Part shown: one piece after another, positions 52,136 through 63,560 of the stretch | Numbering within the stretch: position 1 is the first letter of the stretch | Layout: each line of letters opens with the position of its first letter | NCBI GenBank assembly: GCA_947069175.1 | Contig: CAMTDV010000003.1 | Span: forward strand, 29,600,853-29,664,852 | DNA: 64,000 nt | Direction: 5' to 3' | Origin: Scalesia atractyloides | Lineage: Eukaryota; Streptophyta; Magnoliopsida; Asterales; Asteraceae | Translations under genes and position numbers: made by a program | Notes under the pieces: generated by a model | Seen by the model: the letters and a program-made list of their open reading frames with translations, nothing else | Databases searched by the model: none | Told to the model about the DNA's origin: nothing

Positions 52136-52948
52136 TCACATCAAGTCGTCATCATCCTCAAACTCAAGCTCAAACACATCCCCTGAGATCATAATTTTTA
52201 AACCATTTAGCTTTAACAAATTTTTAAACTTTGTTTTATCAAAAGATTTGGTATAAAAATCTGCTTTTTGGTCATCAGTGTGGATTTTCTCATTTCGTAC
52301 CAACTTTTTCTCGTAACAAGCATGGATAAAGTGGTGTCGAATCTCCATATGTTTAGTATGTGAGTGTTGACATGAGTTTTTGGTGATATCGATTGCAGCC
52401 TGATTATCTGCATATATAGGCGTATCAAGAAATTGCAAACCAAAATCTCTCATCTGTATGTGTATCCAGAGAATCTGAGTACAACCAATGGATGCCGAAA
52501 CGTATTCAGCCTCACAGGTATAGAGAGCGACCACGGTTTGTTTCTTGCATTGCCACTTTACCAAACGGGTTCGGAAAAACTGGCAGCCGGCCGTTGTAGA
52601 TTTTGTATTCAGTTTGCAGCATCTGCAATTAGAATCCGAGTAACCTGCAAGATTAAAATCATCATGTCTAGGGTACCACAAGCCGGTTCTTGGAAAACCC
52701 TTCAGATGTCTCATTATGCGTTTAACGATAAGCAGGTGTGAGTCTTTTGAATTAGACTGATAACGGGAGCAGAGGCACGTTGGATACATGATATCTGGTC
52801 GAGAAGTTGTAAGATACATCAAGGATCCGATCATGGAGCGATATAAAGTTTCATTAAATTTTTCGCAGTTAAAATCTGGACAGATGCCGTGATTTGGAGC
52901 TAATGGGGTCGTTGCTCGTTTAGTTCCTGTCATATTGAATTTCTCCAA
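52136..52948 (-). CDS. pol: Element I: intact RT-end / RNase H segment
   Basis: Open 270-residue minus-strand frame with the copia RT thumb (MTGTKRATTPLAPNHGICPD; LYRSMIGSLMYLTTSRPDIMYPTCLCSRY) and the full RNase H: AGYSDSNCRCCKLNTKSTTAGCQFF, VALYTCEAEYVSAS, YADNQAAIDITKN and HTKHMEIRHHFIHACYEKK, ending in an acidic tail EFEDDDD. It normally forms the C-terminal end of the gag-pol polyprotein; the Met here is internal. The piece is uninterrupted although the upstream RT palm is dead, so it is a domain relic rather than a separate gene. Confidence 0.85.
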   Translation of the reverse strand: MEKFNMTGTKRATTPLAPNHGICPDFNCEKFNETLYRSMIGSLMYLTTSRPDIMYPTCLCSRYQSNSKDSHLLIVKRIMRHLKGFPRTGLWYPRHDDFNLAGYSDSNCRCCKLNTKSTTAGCQFFRTRLVKWQCKKQTVVALYTCEAEYVSASIGCTQILWIHIQMRDFGLQFLDTPIYADNQAAIDITKNSCQHSHTKHMEIRHHFIHACYEKKLVRNEKIHTDDQKADFYTKSFDKTKFKNLLKLNGLKIMISGDVFELEFEDDDDLM

Positions 52949-54172
52949 TATGTCATCAACATATTTCGTCTAATGAATGAAGATACCATCAGGCAACTGA
53001 TCAACCTGAAGACCTTGAAAGAACTTCATCTCCCAATTGCGCTCATTTCGAATTTATGCTTCATGACTTCTTCAAAGTCTTTACATAGCTTGTCATTTGT
53101 CGATCCAAAGATAATATTATCCACATATATATGTACGATAATTAGATGTCCATCTACTCGTGAAGAGAGTTGAAACTACTGTTCCCCTGATATAGCCATT
53201 ATCCAAAAGATGATTCGATAATGTTTCATACCAAGCTCTCGGGGCTTGATGAAGACCATATAAGGCTTTATTCAAGAGGTAGACTTTATCTTTGTGCACT
53301 GGATCAACGAACCCCGGTGGTTGACGACGTACACCTCCTCTTTAACTTTGCCGTAAAGAAAAGCAGATTTAACATCCAATTGGTACACCTTGAACCCTTT
53401 CCACAAGGCAAAGGCCAAGAATATGTGAATTACATCAAGACGTGCAACTGGGGCGTAGACTTCAGTATAGTCTATCCCTTCTTACTGATGAAATCCTTGA
53501 ACCACAAGTCGAGCTTTGTTGCGCACGACAACTCCTCTATGATCTCTTTTACACTTGAAGACCCATCTTGTATTAATCTTTCTGTGATGATCTGGTAGGT
53601 CAACAAGCGTCCAGACGCCTTGTTTCTGGAATTGCAATAACTCTTCTTGCATCGCATTCACCCAACTTTCTCTTTCAACGCGTCTTTCCAGTTTCCCGGT
53701 TCAACCTGAGAAACAAAACAACAGTGAGAAAATCGGACTTGAAGTGGAGCAATACTAGTATAGAAACAGCTTAGATCTTTAATGATCTGATTGCGAGTTT
53801 GCACTCCTGATTGTAAGCTGCCTATAATGTTCTCTGATGGATGATATGAGTGTGTCCTAGGCATCACTTCAGTTGGAACATCTACTTGTGATTGCAAATT
53901 TGAGATATTTTCATCGACAACCGGTACAGATGAAGAAGCTTTATTCCTAGCATTAGACTAATCAGTCTGTTGGTTCAGAAAGTCTTCAATCTGTTCAGAT
54001 CCTTCATCAGAACTGGATCCTCTATCGTCGAAAGTTGGTTCCCGATTATAGTCATCATCTTCATTTGGCTAGACAGAAGATTCAGCAACATTGACATTTG
54101 AAGCAGGAACCGGATTTAGAACAGAAGAGCTTTGATCAACATCAGACGTGTTAACTTGTAAAGACATAGAAA
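52949..54172 (-). pseudogene. pol: Element I reverse transcriptase (palm and linker)
   Basis: Copia RT in several frames: WKDALKEKVG, a WTLVDLP-like block, KARLVVQGF, GIDYTEVYAPVARL, VYQLDVKSAFLYGKVKEEVYV, LNKALYGLHQAPRAWYETL and the catalytic site, which reads YVDN (53117-53128) instead of YVDD. The upstream linker (53660-54172) is Ser/Asp-rich as usual between integrase and RT. Stops and shifts are frequent. Confidence 0.85.
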
Positions 54173-55250
54173 TCACCAACGGTCGAGAAACTTGTTCTTG
54201 ATTAGATAACTGATGTTATTGAAATAACCTAACAAGTTCTTCTTCAGTTGGCACATCTGGAAGATCAAACGAATCCACAATCCATCATAGTTAAACAACC
54301 ACGAATCCCCAGGCTTCTGCGTAGGCGTTGTATTTCGTTGACAATCTATGTGCTGTGCTAGAACTACCTGGTTTAGACTCGGCAAGAAAACACGTTTTTG
54401 AGGAGTAGCATAACCAACAAAGAAACCCTCCAAAGATTTGGCTCCAAATTTACCAGCCGGGTCCAAGACGGTACACGGTGATCCAAAAGGTTCCAAAAAA
54501 GAAAAGTTAGGCTTTCCTTGATTTAGTAACTCAAAACATGTCTTTTTGTCAGGCTTAACTGTCAACACACGATTTAGGGTATAGCATGCTGATACCACTG
54601 CTTCACTCCAGAAACTGATTGGTAATTTCGAATCAGCTAACATTGTTCTAGCAGTTTCTATCAACGTGCGATTCTTTCATTCAGTTACTTTGTTTTGTTA
54701 TGGAGTATAGGGGGCGCTGAATTCATGAAGAATTCCCTTTTCATTGCAGCATCTTCTTGTTCTTGAACTCCGTTCCATTATCACTGAGAATTCTTTTAAA
54801 GGGCAAATGATATAAATTCTCGACCTTTCTGAAAAGGATCATAAGAGTTTCAAATGTTTCATCCTTACTTTCCAGAAGAATACCCATGAAAATCGAGAAT
54901 AATCATCTGTAACGACAAGACAGTATAGTTCTCCAGAAATGCTTTTAACATTGACTGGTCCAAAGAGATCCATGTGTAGTCTTTCTAGTGGTAGCTTTTT
55001 CGAATTTAACAGCTTTCTTGGGTGTGATTTCTTATGCTGCTTCCCATTTTTGCAGCTAAGACAATCATCTGATAAATGAAAACTTTTCAAATTGACACCC
55101 TCCACAAAGTCGTTTTGCACAAGAAAATTCATCTTTCGAAGATGAATGTGCTCCATTTTTCTGTGCCATAAATTGACTCTTTTTCGGTAGCTTTGGAAAC
55201 AAAGCATTGAACTTTCTTTGACATGGTGGACGCGATGCTCATGTCAAGGA
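54173..55250 (-). pseudogene. pol: Element I integrase
   Basis: GAG-pre-integrase zinc region (LWHRKMEHIHLRKMNFL...CLSCKNGKQHKKSH) and the core start RLHMDLFGPVNVKSISGELY with VVTDDYSRFSWVFFW, then MIETARTMLADSKLPISFWSEAV, CFELLNQGKPN, LEPFGSPC and GFFVGYA. The second core Asp region lies out of frame around 54700-54830. Normal copia order after protease. Broken by stops near 54838 and 54665. Confidence 0.87.
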
Positions 55251-55275
55251 CATATAAATCATTTTCTCGCGGAGC

Positions 55276-55614
55276 TCACATCAGAATCCATTCTTCTGGA
55301 ATCTTGAAACCGGGTTTTAGAATTAGACACTCTTTATCATTGAAATGTGTCGTGAACTTCTTGTCACAAATTTGCGAGATACTAAGCAGATTGTTCTCAA
55401 GTTCAGCGATATAGTTCACTTTATCAAACGTTACAACACCGTTCATGAGAATCCCTTCTCCAACAATCCTACCTCCTTGTGTTCCAGCAAATCCAACATA
55501 TCCTCCTTGAATAGCTCTAACATCATTGAGCAGCCCAAGCATTCCTGTCATGTGGCGAGATGCTCCACTATCAATGATCCATTTTGACAATATCGAACGT
55601 TGGAGCCCCTGCAC
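55276..55614 (-). pseudogene. pol: Element I protease
   Basis: Copia aspartic protease with WIIDSGASRHMTG (catalytic DSG present), GYVGFAGTQGGRIVGEG, VNYIAELENNLLSISQICDK and LILKPGFKIPEEWIL. Domain appears uninterrupted, but it is cut off from gag by stops upstream and from integrase downstream. Confidence 0.87.
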
Positions 55615-58600
55615 ACATGATTAACCAAATTTATTTAAACAAAGAGACCAAAGCATGTTTAGTCTTGGGTGGGTTTGGTCTGTCAAACTTTGGACCCACT
55701 TTGTTCTTTTCAATCTTTTTAAGCTCAATGTTGTTTGGAACAGAAGGTTTGAGTTCAACCTTGGATGATTTAGTGTTAACAATTTTAGCAACCCATTTCT
55801 GTGTTTGTGGTTAGCCTGTTTAACATTACGTGATTTTCACCAATTTCAATTGAGATTTAATAATTGGTTTAACATTTTGATTAGATTCAGTTTTTCTTTT
55901 AAGAATTTGTTTTGACATAACCATGGGTGCTTTTTGCTTTTCATCCTTGGTGAACTTTTTCGAAGAAGAAACTGGTTTTAAACTTTCTTGTGAACAATAT
56001 CGTGCGATATATCCAACTTTCTTGCAGTTAAAGCATGTCCTGTTGTCCTTATGAACAGAGGTATTCAAAACCTGTTTTTGTTTCTCTTTTTCTTTAATAA
56101 AATCATCATTTGATTGAGTACCAATGATTTCCTTTTCTTTCTCGGTTGTTGTCCCAAATACAAAATTAATTTTCTTTGTAAAATCCAATTTTTGGAACCT
56201 GCTGGTTTTATGTTGCTTCTGAAAACCCATCCCTGCACGCTTGTTTTTCGGATATTCTTCATTTTTCGATAGTAAGATCGGTTGTCAGTTTTTGATTTAG
56301 AATAGAAAGATGAATCATGTTTATCTAAATCATCATGACTTACCTCCATCAACTTCAACATTTTATCAACACAACCTCTTTTCACATTCCTGATGGGAAA
56401 ATCCTCATCCGAAAATATTTATCAGATCCTTTCATTTTATAAACTATGACATTAGGGTCATCATTTAAACTATTTTCTGATTTGTCATCAGATTTTGACT
56501 TCTCAGACTTTTCAGACTCAGCCACTTCAGATTCATTTGTTAACACTTTTTCAATCACATTTTCTACCACTTCAGAATTACATTCACCATCATTTTTAGT
56601 GTAAGTTATATCGATATCCTCAGGCAACTGTTCGGTTTTCAATTTAATATAGCGCCTTTTCCACCCCAGATGGATTTTTGCAAGCATAACTGTTCCACAT
56701 GGGTGGAGGAACTCGATTATAACTTCCGCTCTTTGTCTTACCATTTTTAGATTCCTTAGTATTTTCAATTTTTGGTAAAATGTGATCTATGACATATGAG
56801 CTTGTGGAATAACTAATTAACAGTTTGTTAACTCATTCGGTTTCAATTCTCATTTTCTCAAGCTCACTTTTGAGCTCAGCAATAGTGTTTAGATGAATAT
56901 TAATTGCCATTTGTTTATCCATCACTGTTGCTTTAAGCATCATAAGTGTTGAGTCATTTTCTCTGAGTGCTTTATTATATTGTCTAACAGACGCACTCAA
57001 TTTGTCATATGCTTCCTTTGTGGTTTTGTAATCGCTTGACCAATTGTCTGTTAAACTTAGCAATTCAGCAAATCTTTTGTCTTTCACAAGACACTCACCA
57101 CATGGTTCATCACACTTTGAACAAGATTTTTCATTCTCAGATGACTTGTTTACCTCATTTCCATTTGCCATGCACGCTTCAATGATGTCCTCTTTCAGAA
57201 ATTCCTTTTTTCTCATCTACTTTGATATCTTCAACCGGTTTCTTTTGCACTTCATCTGTTGAATGTTGAGTAGGTGCGAAATATCCTGCAAAAGTTTTTA
57301 AAATATTGTTAGGCAAAAGATGTTTGAATGGACAATTCAACAGCTCTTCTTCCTCTGATGAAATATGATAGTAATAATCATCATCCTCAGGTCCTTCATC
57401 AAACGATGCCTCTAATTCTTCTTCCGGTTCATCAATAATTTCAGCTACCAATGCCCAACTTTCTCCTTTCGAAATAAACTTGTTCCAATTAAACCCTTTG
57501 TCTTCTTGTGTAACAACAAAAGCCTTTTCTTTAGTTTCAGGTTGCTTGTCTTCAATCGGCATGATTCTTATTCTCGGTTGTGGTCAGTGGTAGATCGCTC
57601 TTTTGTAATAGTCGTCTATGAAAGGATTCTGATTCCCTTGAACCTCTCGGTTTGGACATTCTCTTTTAAAGTGACCTTTCTCCCGACACTTGAAGCAAGT
57701 AACTTTAGATTTATCAAATCCAAGTTTCCCATCCAAGCCTCCCAAATTTTTTTTACAATTGATTTCCATAAATCGTTGTGCTCGTCGAACGATTGAAGCC
57801 ATGCACCATTTTATATCTATCAACTCCATTTTAACTGGATCAATTTGATCGTAGTCTTCTCGTGTCATTTTAGAATTACCAATCTTTCCAGTAACAAGAC
57901 TATCATATGACTCAAGAACTGAAGCAAGTAGAGACATATGTTCTTTTGTCGTCTTTTCATCAAAACTTTGTGCGTTCTGAAAGTCAACGGCAATGTTGCA
58001 TTGCAGAATTCTTTGACTTGCATTAGATGATGGAGTGGCTTGATTGTTCTGAGATTGATTTGATCCCAAAGAAGACTGTTAACTAGAAGGTGTATTTGGA
58101 TCAATTGTTGGGTATGATTGAAAAACACTTGACTGAGTTTGAGGTGTGCTAGGTGAGCTATATGTACTGAACGCAGTTTGAATCTTTGGCGCTTGGATTT
58201 GAGCAGCAGAACTGTTTTTGAAATAAAGATTAACATCTTGTTGCATTTGAACAGTTTTGTTTTTGGCCATCTTTTGCATCTCTAATTCATGACCTTCCAA
58301 TCTCTCGATAAAGCGAGGCAATGAGAAATTGTTGTAGTCAACCCCATTCTTCAAAATGGTTACGTAAGTCGATCATTCTCCTTGTGGCAGAGAATCAACT
58401 AGTTTATCACCAAGCTCTTTATTTGTCTTCACAATTCCTATTCTCTTCATATGAACCACCAGATGATAGTATCGCTTAATTAGCTGCTTAACCATTTCTC
58501 CTTTTATTAGTGTGAATAATCAAACTCTTTGCTTAATAATGCTCTTTTACTTTTGCGGAGTTGAGCACTGCCTTGAAATTTGAGTCGAAGAGCATTCCAT

Positions 58601-58957
58601 AAAGATTGCGCATCATCATCATGCTGCAATAAAGCCAAGATGTCTTCTTTGATTGATTGCTGAAGAATGTTCATCATCTTCTTTTCGTTGATAAATCTTT
58701 CTCGTTCAACATCAGAGAATTTGGCAAGGGTCTTTTCAAGCCCACTTTCGCCAACTAGTGCGATGTATTTTGCCTCAAGTAAAATGATTAGCTTACACCC
58801 AGTTCATAAATCTCTCGCTCCAACTATCAAAGTCTTCCAAATTAATAAGCTTTGGAGGTTTAGTTATTGTTCCCATTTCATTCTCTAAATTGATGTTTTG
58901 AGGTGCTGCAGTGGTAACAACCGATGTGGCGAACGCATTGTAAAATTCCTTAGACAT
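55615..58957 (-). pseudogene. gag: Element I gag (long, two zinc knuckles)
   Basis: Starts at the ATG 58955-58957 (MSKEFYNAFATSVVTT), just after a TTTTTTGCAG acceptor-like sequence, followed by ITKPPKLINLEDFDSWSERF. A CCHC knuckle CFKCREKGHFKREC lies near 57650-57700. Next is a spacer of roughly 450 residues with an acidic stretch (EEPEEELEASFDEGPEDDD), a Cys cluster (CSKCDEPCGEC, near 57100) and a coiled-coil-like segment (RETE-ending, 56833). A second knuckle CFNCKKVGYIARYC follows near 56020, in which the His is Tyr. Frameshifts near 58355, 57584 and 56830 and stops break it. The long gag with coiled coil recalls Sirevirus-type elements. Confidence 0.8.
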
Positions 58958-59572
58958 TTTTCCTGCAAAAAATTAGAACACACTTCTCGAAAACAAAGAA
59001 ATCATATTAGAAAACTTTTTGTGCGGTCAAAATATTTCGTACAAAACCAGAATTTTGCACGAAACAAAATTATTTTTTTGGGAGATTCAAATTTTTTCAC
59101 AAAAACTCCGATTTCGTACGAATCAATGAGTTTTTTATGAAACAAGTGTTTTTAACTGAATGAGTTTTGGTACGATTAAGTTTTGTGCGATTCAAGTCAT
59201 TTTATACGAAACAAGTTAAAATTCTGAAAAATTGTAAGATTTATGAAATTTAACTGATCCGTATGAAATTTAATCTGATTCGTACCAAAATCAAGAACAA
59301 CTTAATTTCGTGCGAAACTCGCACGAAAACTGATTCAAACGATTCAAACTACAAACTGACTAAATTTTATCGATTTCAACATGATTTAGTTCAATTTTAT
59401 GTCTGAATTTTGGTATGGATTGATTAGATTGAAGATTAACTTGAATTACTAAAATCCTAGTCCATTTTGTCCATGAATTCGTCTGAAATTCGTCCAAAAT
59501 CCAGCAAAGGTCAGAAAAATGATGAAGATGAAGATATGTTCAAGTCTGCACAGTAACTACTTGTTGTCTATC
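58958..59572 (-). other. Element I untranslated leader, 5' end missing
   Basis: Non-coding, with many CGTACGA-like words (59025-59330) and repeated AAACTGAT/GATTCGTACC. It starts abruptly next to the truncated end of the H LTR (59573), without a primer-binding site, so LTR and primer site of I are missing here. Confidence 0.7.
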
Positions 59573-60009
59573 TGTAGATCAGATCTCATGGCTCTAGACG
59601 GAAGTTTTGGGGATAGAGCAGTTTCGGCAGAACAAACATAAATACTAAGCACAAGAGAATTAGCGGAAGCTTTTCATTCATTCATTCATACCGAAAGAGC
59701 TTACATCTGGTCTGGCTGGCGGAGTTCCTGGAGAGAATCCGCCAGCGTTTCCCCTCAGGGAACTTCCAAAACTTACAAACAATGAACACACAATGCCTAT
59801 ATATAGACATGACATTTCGTGCGAATCAAGCCTGAGTCACTCGTACGAATATTTCGTACAAGTAAGTGATTCGTATGAATCATAAATAATTCGTACAAAA
59901 CAGTACTTGTTCGCACTTGGGTTGTGTATTCGAATCTAATCTAATACAATATTCAATACACACTCTATCTAGTCTATTCGCACAATGACGAACATAAAGT
60001 GCATCAACA
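59573..60009 (-). repeat. Element H 3' LTR (437 bp, end altered)
   Basis: Matches 61533-61998 from TGTTGATGCACTTTATG to about 20 bases before the end, where GAGATCTGATCTACA replaces ...ACCACGGGTCCACA. It holds one copy of the CACTCGTACGAA hairpin (59838-59863 area) against two in the 5' LTR. Confidence 0.85.
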
Positions 60010-60021
60010 ATTTCCCCCTTG
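60010..60021 (-). other. Polypurine tract, element H
   Basis: Minus-strand AAGGGGGAAATT before the LTR start TGTTGATGCAC. Confidence 0.85.
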
Positions 60022-61518
60022 GACGTCACTGTTGAACCTTGAATTTGAAATCTCGAGAGCTGTGTTTGAATATTCTGCAACTTCAATCGAGTATCTGTTG
60101 ACATTGTAATTCCCCCTTGATTGAATATCCGGGTTTGCATTATTTACGTTTAAACACCATTACCCTGAAATAATTTTCTCCAGAAATTAATCTTTAGGTT
60201 GTTGGTTGCATGGTTCAGAAACCTCCTCTGATTTGCTTGATCTTCAAATTTTCTCGAACAATCACCAACTTGTTATAGCTTTCTCTATTTCGACGTTTAA
60301 GGATATCCGCGTTCGGTTTAACGCACCCCCTTGATGCTCGATCCTCTGATCTTCAAAACCCAACCGGCATCCGCAAAAACTTTTCAATCAGCAAATCATC
60401 AGAAAAAAACTAACTGGTAACACATCGAACCTGAGAAACATTCTTCGGCAATCAGAATCACATTCTTCCTTTTTAGTCATAATAACCGATGTATCGCTAC
60501 CTCCGCTGGAATGGGGCACTGAAACTACAAGACATCCGTGTTTTCTGGCGGTTAGTCTGAAAAACAGTTCATTTGTAATGTAGAGTTAATGATAGAATGA
60601 CGTGTTCACATCCACGTCGTCGTGTGTGCTTCCACTTCCACATTGAGGATCAGGTGGTTAGCCCTTGAGCATCAATCTGAAACATGATCTGAAAATTCTG
60701 AACATTCTTTGATCACCCATTCTGAATGTGTAGTCTATTCATCAATAGACATGAATGCTATTTCATCTCTAATGAACCTTCGATCCTCTATGTTTCCCAA
60801 ATAATTTGCGGTCCAAACCACCCGGATACTGTTGCAGCGTCATGAATTTCAAAAATGTCAGAATTTTTATGAAAACTTTTATTACCCCTCATTTTAGCAA
60901 ATTCTGACATCGAGTTCTTATGGGAATGTGGATTATGGTGGAACTGCAGCATATGATATCACAAATTTTGCCGAAAATTTCCCAAAATTTTCAGTTTTGA
61001 CCAAATGCTGACTAAACGTTAAGGCACAATAATAATCACTGCACCATATGATCAACGTTTTGCGCAGGTATCAGTGACTATCCCAAAATCTTCATCCTAT
61101 TGCGATCGTATCATCAAATTTGTACGTTGAAGCTCTAGACGGTGTCCCCGAACAATCCGAATTTGACGTTAAAATCTCAAAAAAATTTGTAATCACCAAA
61201 TTTTTTCTGGACACTCGTCTCATCAATACAATCAAAAAATGCCTTTTTTCGTGCGAAGTAGGTGTTTCGTACGAATCATGTTTCGTACGAAACTGATAAC
61301 GTCTTTCGAACCAGAATCTTCATTTCTTCGAACTTTGACATGATTTTTGCACATATCTTGTCGAAAATCAGTTTAAAACAATCCTATGGTATCAATTTAA
61401 CATTATGTCTGTGGATTGTCCGTTTATTCAATGTTTTACGTCCAAAACCCCTCATACGTCTAATAATCATGAGCATAGGTGATTCATAAACTTTTAGGTT
61501 GAATGAATCGGTATCGTG
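60022..61518 (-). other. Element H interior, no gene
   Basis: About 1.5 kb between primer site and polypurine tract. Near the 5' side it has leader-like sequence with CGTACGA words (61255-61295); near the 3' side, a second purine run (TCAAGGGGGAATTAC, about 60110). The ORF at 59880-60140 overlaps LTR and interior and has no recognisable domain. Confidence 0.7.
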
Positions 61519-61530
61519 GCTCTGATACCA
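61519..61530 (-). other. Primer-binding site, element H (tRNA-iMet)
   Basis: Minus-strand TGGTATCAGAGC, two bases after the LTR end GGGTCCACA. Confidence 0.95.
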
Positions 61531-61532
61531 GT

Positions 61533-61998
61533 TGTGGACCCGTGGTCGGCGGCGGTTCTAGACGGAGGTTTTGGGGATAGAGCAGTTCCGGCAGAACGAA
61601 CATAAACATTATGCACAAGAGAATCAGCGGAAGCTTTTCATTCATTCATTCATTCATACCGAAAGAGCTTACATCTGGTCTGGCTGGCGGAGTTCCTGGA
61701 GAGAATCCGCCAGCGTTTCCCCTCAGGGAACTTACAAACAATGAACAAACAACGCCTATATATAGACATGACATTTCGTGCGAATCAAGCCTGAGTCACT
61801 CATACGAATATTTCGTATGAGTGAGTCACTCGTACGAATATTTCGTACGAGTAAGTGGTTCGTACGAATCATACATGTTTTGTATGAAACAGTACTTGTT
61901 CGCAATTGGGTTGTGTGTTCGAATCTAATCTAATACAATATTAAATACACACTCTATCTAGTCTATTCGCACAGTGACGATCATAAAGTGCATCAACA
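61533..61998 (-). repeat. Element H 5' LTR (466 bp)
   Basis: TGTTGATGCACTTTATG...ACGGGTCCACA on the minus strand. It has a TATATATA box at 61757-61764, two tandem palindromes (61797-61823 and 61827-61853) and an ATTC/GAAT tetranucleotide run near 61638-61656. It is bounded by ATTAT at 61999. Confidence 0.92.
61757..61764 (-). promoter_or_regulatory. TATA box in H 5' LTR
   Basis: CTATATATAG context, about 30 bases downstream (minus strand) of the palindrome pair. Confidence 0.55.
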
Positions 61999-62003
61999 AT
62001 TAT
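61999..62003. repeat. Target site duplication ATTAT (right)
   Basis: Matches 50174-50178. Confidence 0.88.
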
Positions 62004-62766
62004 AATCAATGCCTTTTACCTGATTAAAGCCCTGATCAACCAATCTTGCTTTGTTTCTCACAACAACACCTCGGTCATCCTTCTTTCACTTGTAAACCCA
62101 TCTAGTATCAATCTTCTTGTAGTTGTCAGGCCTGTCAACCAATTTCCACACGCCCAACTTCTGAAACTGCTGAAGTTCCCCTTGCATTGCTTCAACCCAT
62201 GAATTTTCTTTCATTGCCTCTTTCCAAGATCTCGGTTCAACTTGGCAAACATAGCAGGTAAAAGACCAATCATTATGTTCCCTAGATTCTCTAATAGCCA
62301 TATACAAACCAGCATTCTGGTTGTTCCTTAGCTGATTACATGTCTACACTCCACTCTGGACATCTCCTATAATATTCTGTTGTGGATGGGTATTATGGAT
62401 TCGAGTTTTAGGAATATCGGGAACTCGAGAATTTATACCCAAATTGTTGATGTTCAGATCAACGGCTAATTCGATGGCTAGAATTGATGAAGATGTAGAT
62501 GCATGATCTTCAGTCGTCCCTTGAGTTTGCACATTTGAGTTTACATCAGAAATTCCAGGAACCGGAGCAGAAGCAGCGTCATCTTCAAATTCCTCATTCT
62601 GAACAATATTATTAACCGACGTAGACACTTGAGGGTTAACAATAATTGGTCGTACTAATGACGAGTCAACTGCAGTATCACTTTCAAATAGCATTTGAGC
62701 TGCTACAGATGCATCATCAAAAGTTGGCAGATTGAAGGAGTCAAATAGTCCATTGTAGTCAAACAT
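61999..62766 (-). pseudogene. pol: Element J/K: integrase-RT linker and RT N-terminal part
   Basis: Ser/Asp/Asn-rich linker (62344-62766, with QNEEFEDDAASAPVPG) followed by copia RT start: VEPRSWKEAMKENSWVEAM, ELQQFQKLGVWKLVDRPDNY, TRWVYK, then after a stop KARLVDQGFNQVKGIDYN, where the H/I insertion interrupts it. The next codons are found at 50178 downward. Stops near 62085 and 62343. Confidence 0.87.
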
Positions 62767-63560
62767 CCAAGGAGAACTCGGAGCTCTTACTGATTCAATG
62801 TATCTTTGAACCTTAACTTCACCCTATTCCTCAATCGTTTTCATTGACAAATTCCATTCTCTGAAATTTGGAGTAGCATATCCAAGAAAGAAACCTTCGA
62901 TAGCCTTTGGACCGAACTTACCATGTGAATCAATCATAGTGCATGGAGCTCCAAAAGGTTCTATGATAGACACATCGGTTTCCTTTTATGTAACAATTCG
63001 AGACATGTTTTCCCATGTCTTTTCACCGTAAGAACTCTATTCATGGTATAGCAAGAAGTAGCCACAACCTCCCCCCAAAACTGAATAGGAATTTCTGATT
63101 CTACTAACATAGTTCTTGTAGTTTTGATTTGAGTTCTATTTCTCCTCTCAGCAACTCCATGTTGTTATGGTGTGTAACGAGAACTGTATTCATGTAAAAT
63201 AACCTTAGAAGAACATAACTCATCCATAACATGGTTCTTGAATTTGGTGCCATTGTCGCTTCTGATTCTCCATATCTTCAAATTATACAAATTTTCAAGT
63301 AGCGTGAGGAGATTCTTGAGGATTTCAGGAACTTCACTCTTGTGTGCCATAACATTCACCCATGAAAATCTTGAATAGTCATCAGTAACAACTAAACAAT
63401 ATGCATCGCCAAAGGTAGTCTTGTGTTTCATAGGTCCAAAAAGGTCCATATGAAGACGTTCCAGGATGAGACTTTCGAGCTTGCTTTCCCTTTTGGCACG
63501 AGACACAGACGTCTTGTAAACAAAAATTCTTTACTGGTACACCATTCACAAGATTTGGAA
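62767..63560 (-). pseudogene. pol: Element J/K integrase
   Basis: CxxC-containing end of the GAG-pre-integrase region, then ERLHMDLFGPMKHKTTFGDAYC, VVTDDYSRFSWVNVM, IRSDNGTKFKNHVMDEL (second Asp block) and, after a frame break near 63165, QFWGEVVATSCYTMNRVL. The Asp of the DLFGP and DNG blocks are present. The region just upstream is short: the protease is missing, see 63561-63577. Confidence 0.85.

Larger units (their letters stand above)
59573..61998 (-). mobile_element. Element H: short coding-free LTR element
   Basis: Minus-strand unit with 5' LTR (61533-61998), iMet primer site (61519-61530), about 1.5 kb of interior without a recognisable gene, polypurine tract (60010-60021) and 3' LTR (59573-60009). 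It is about 2.4 kb in total. The right end abuts ATTAT; the left end abuts element I. It looks like a non-autonomous deletion derivative of the copia lineage of J/K. Confidence 0.82.
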
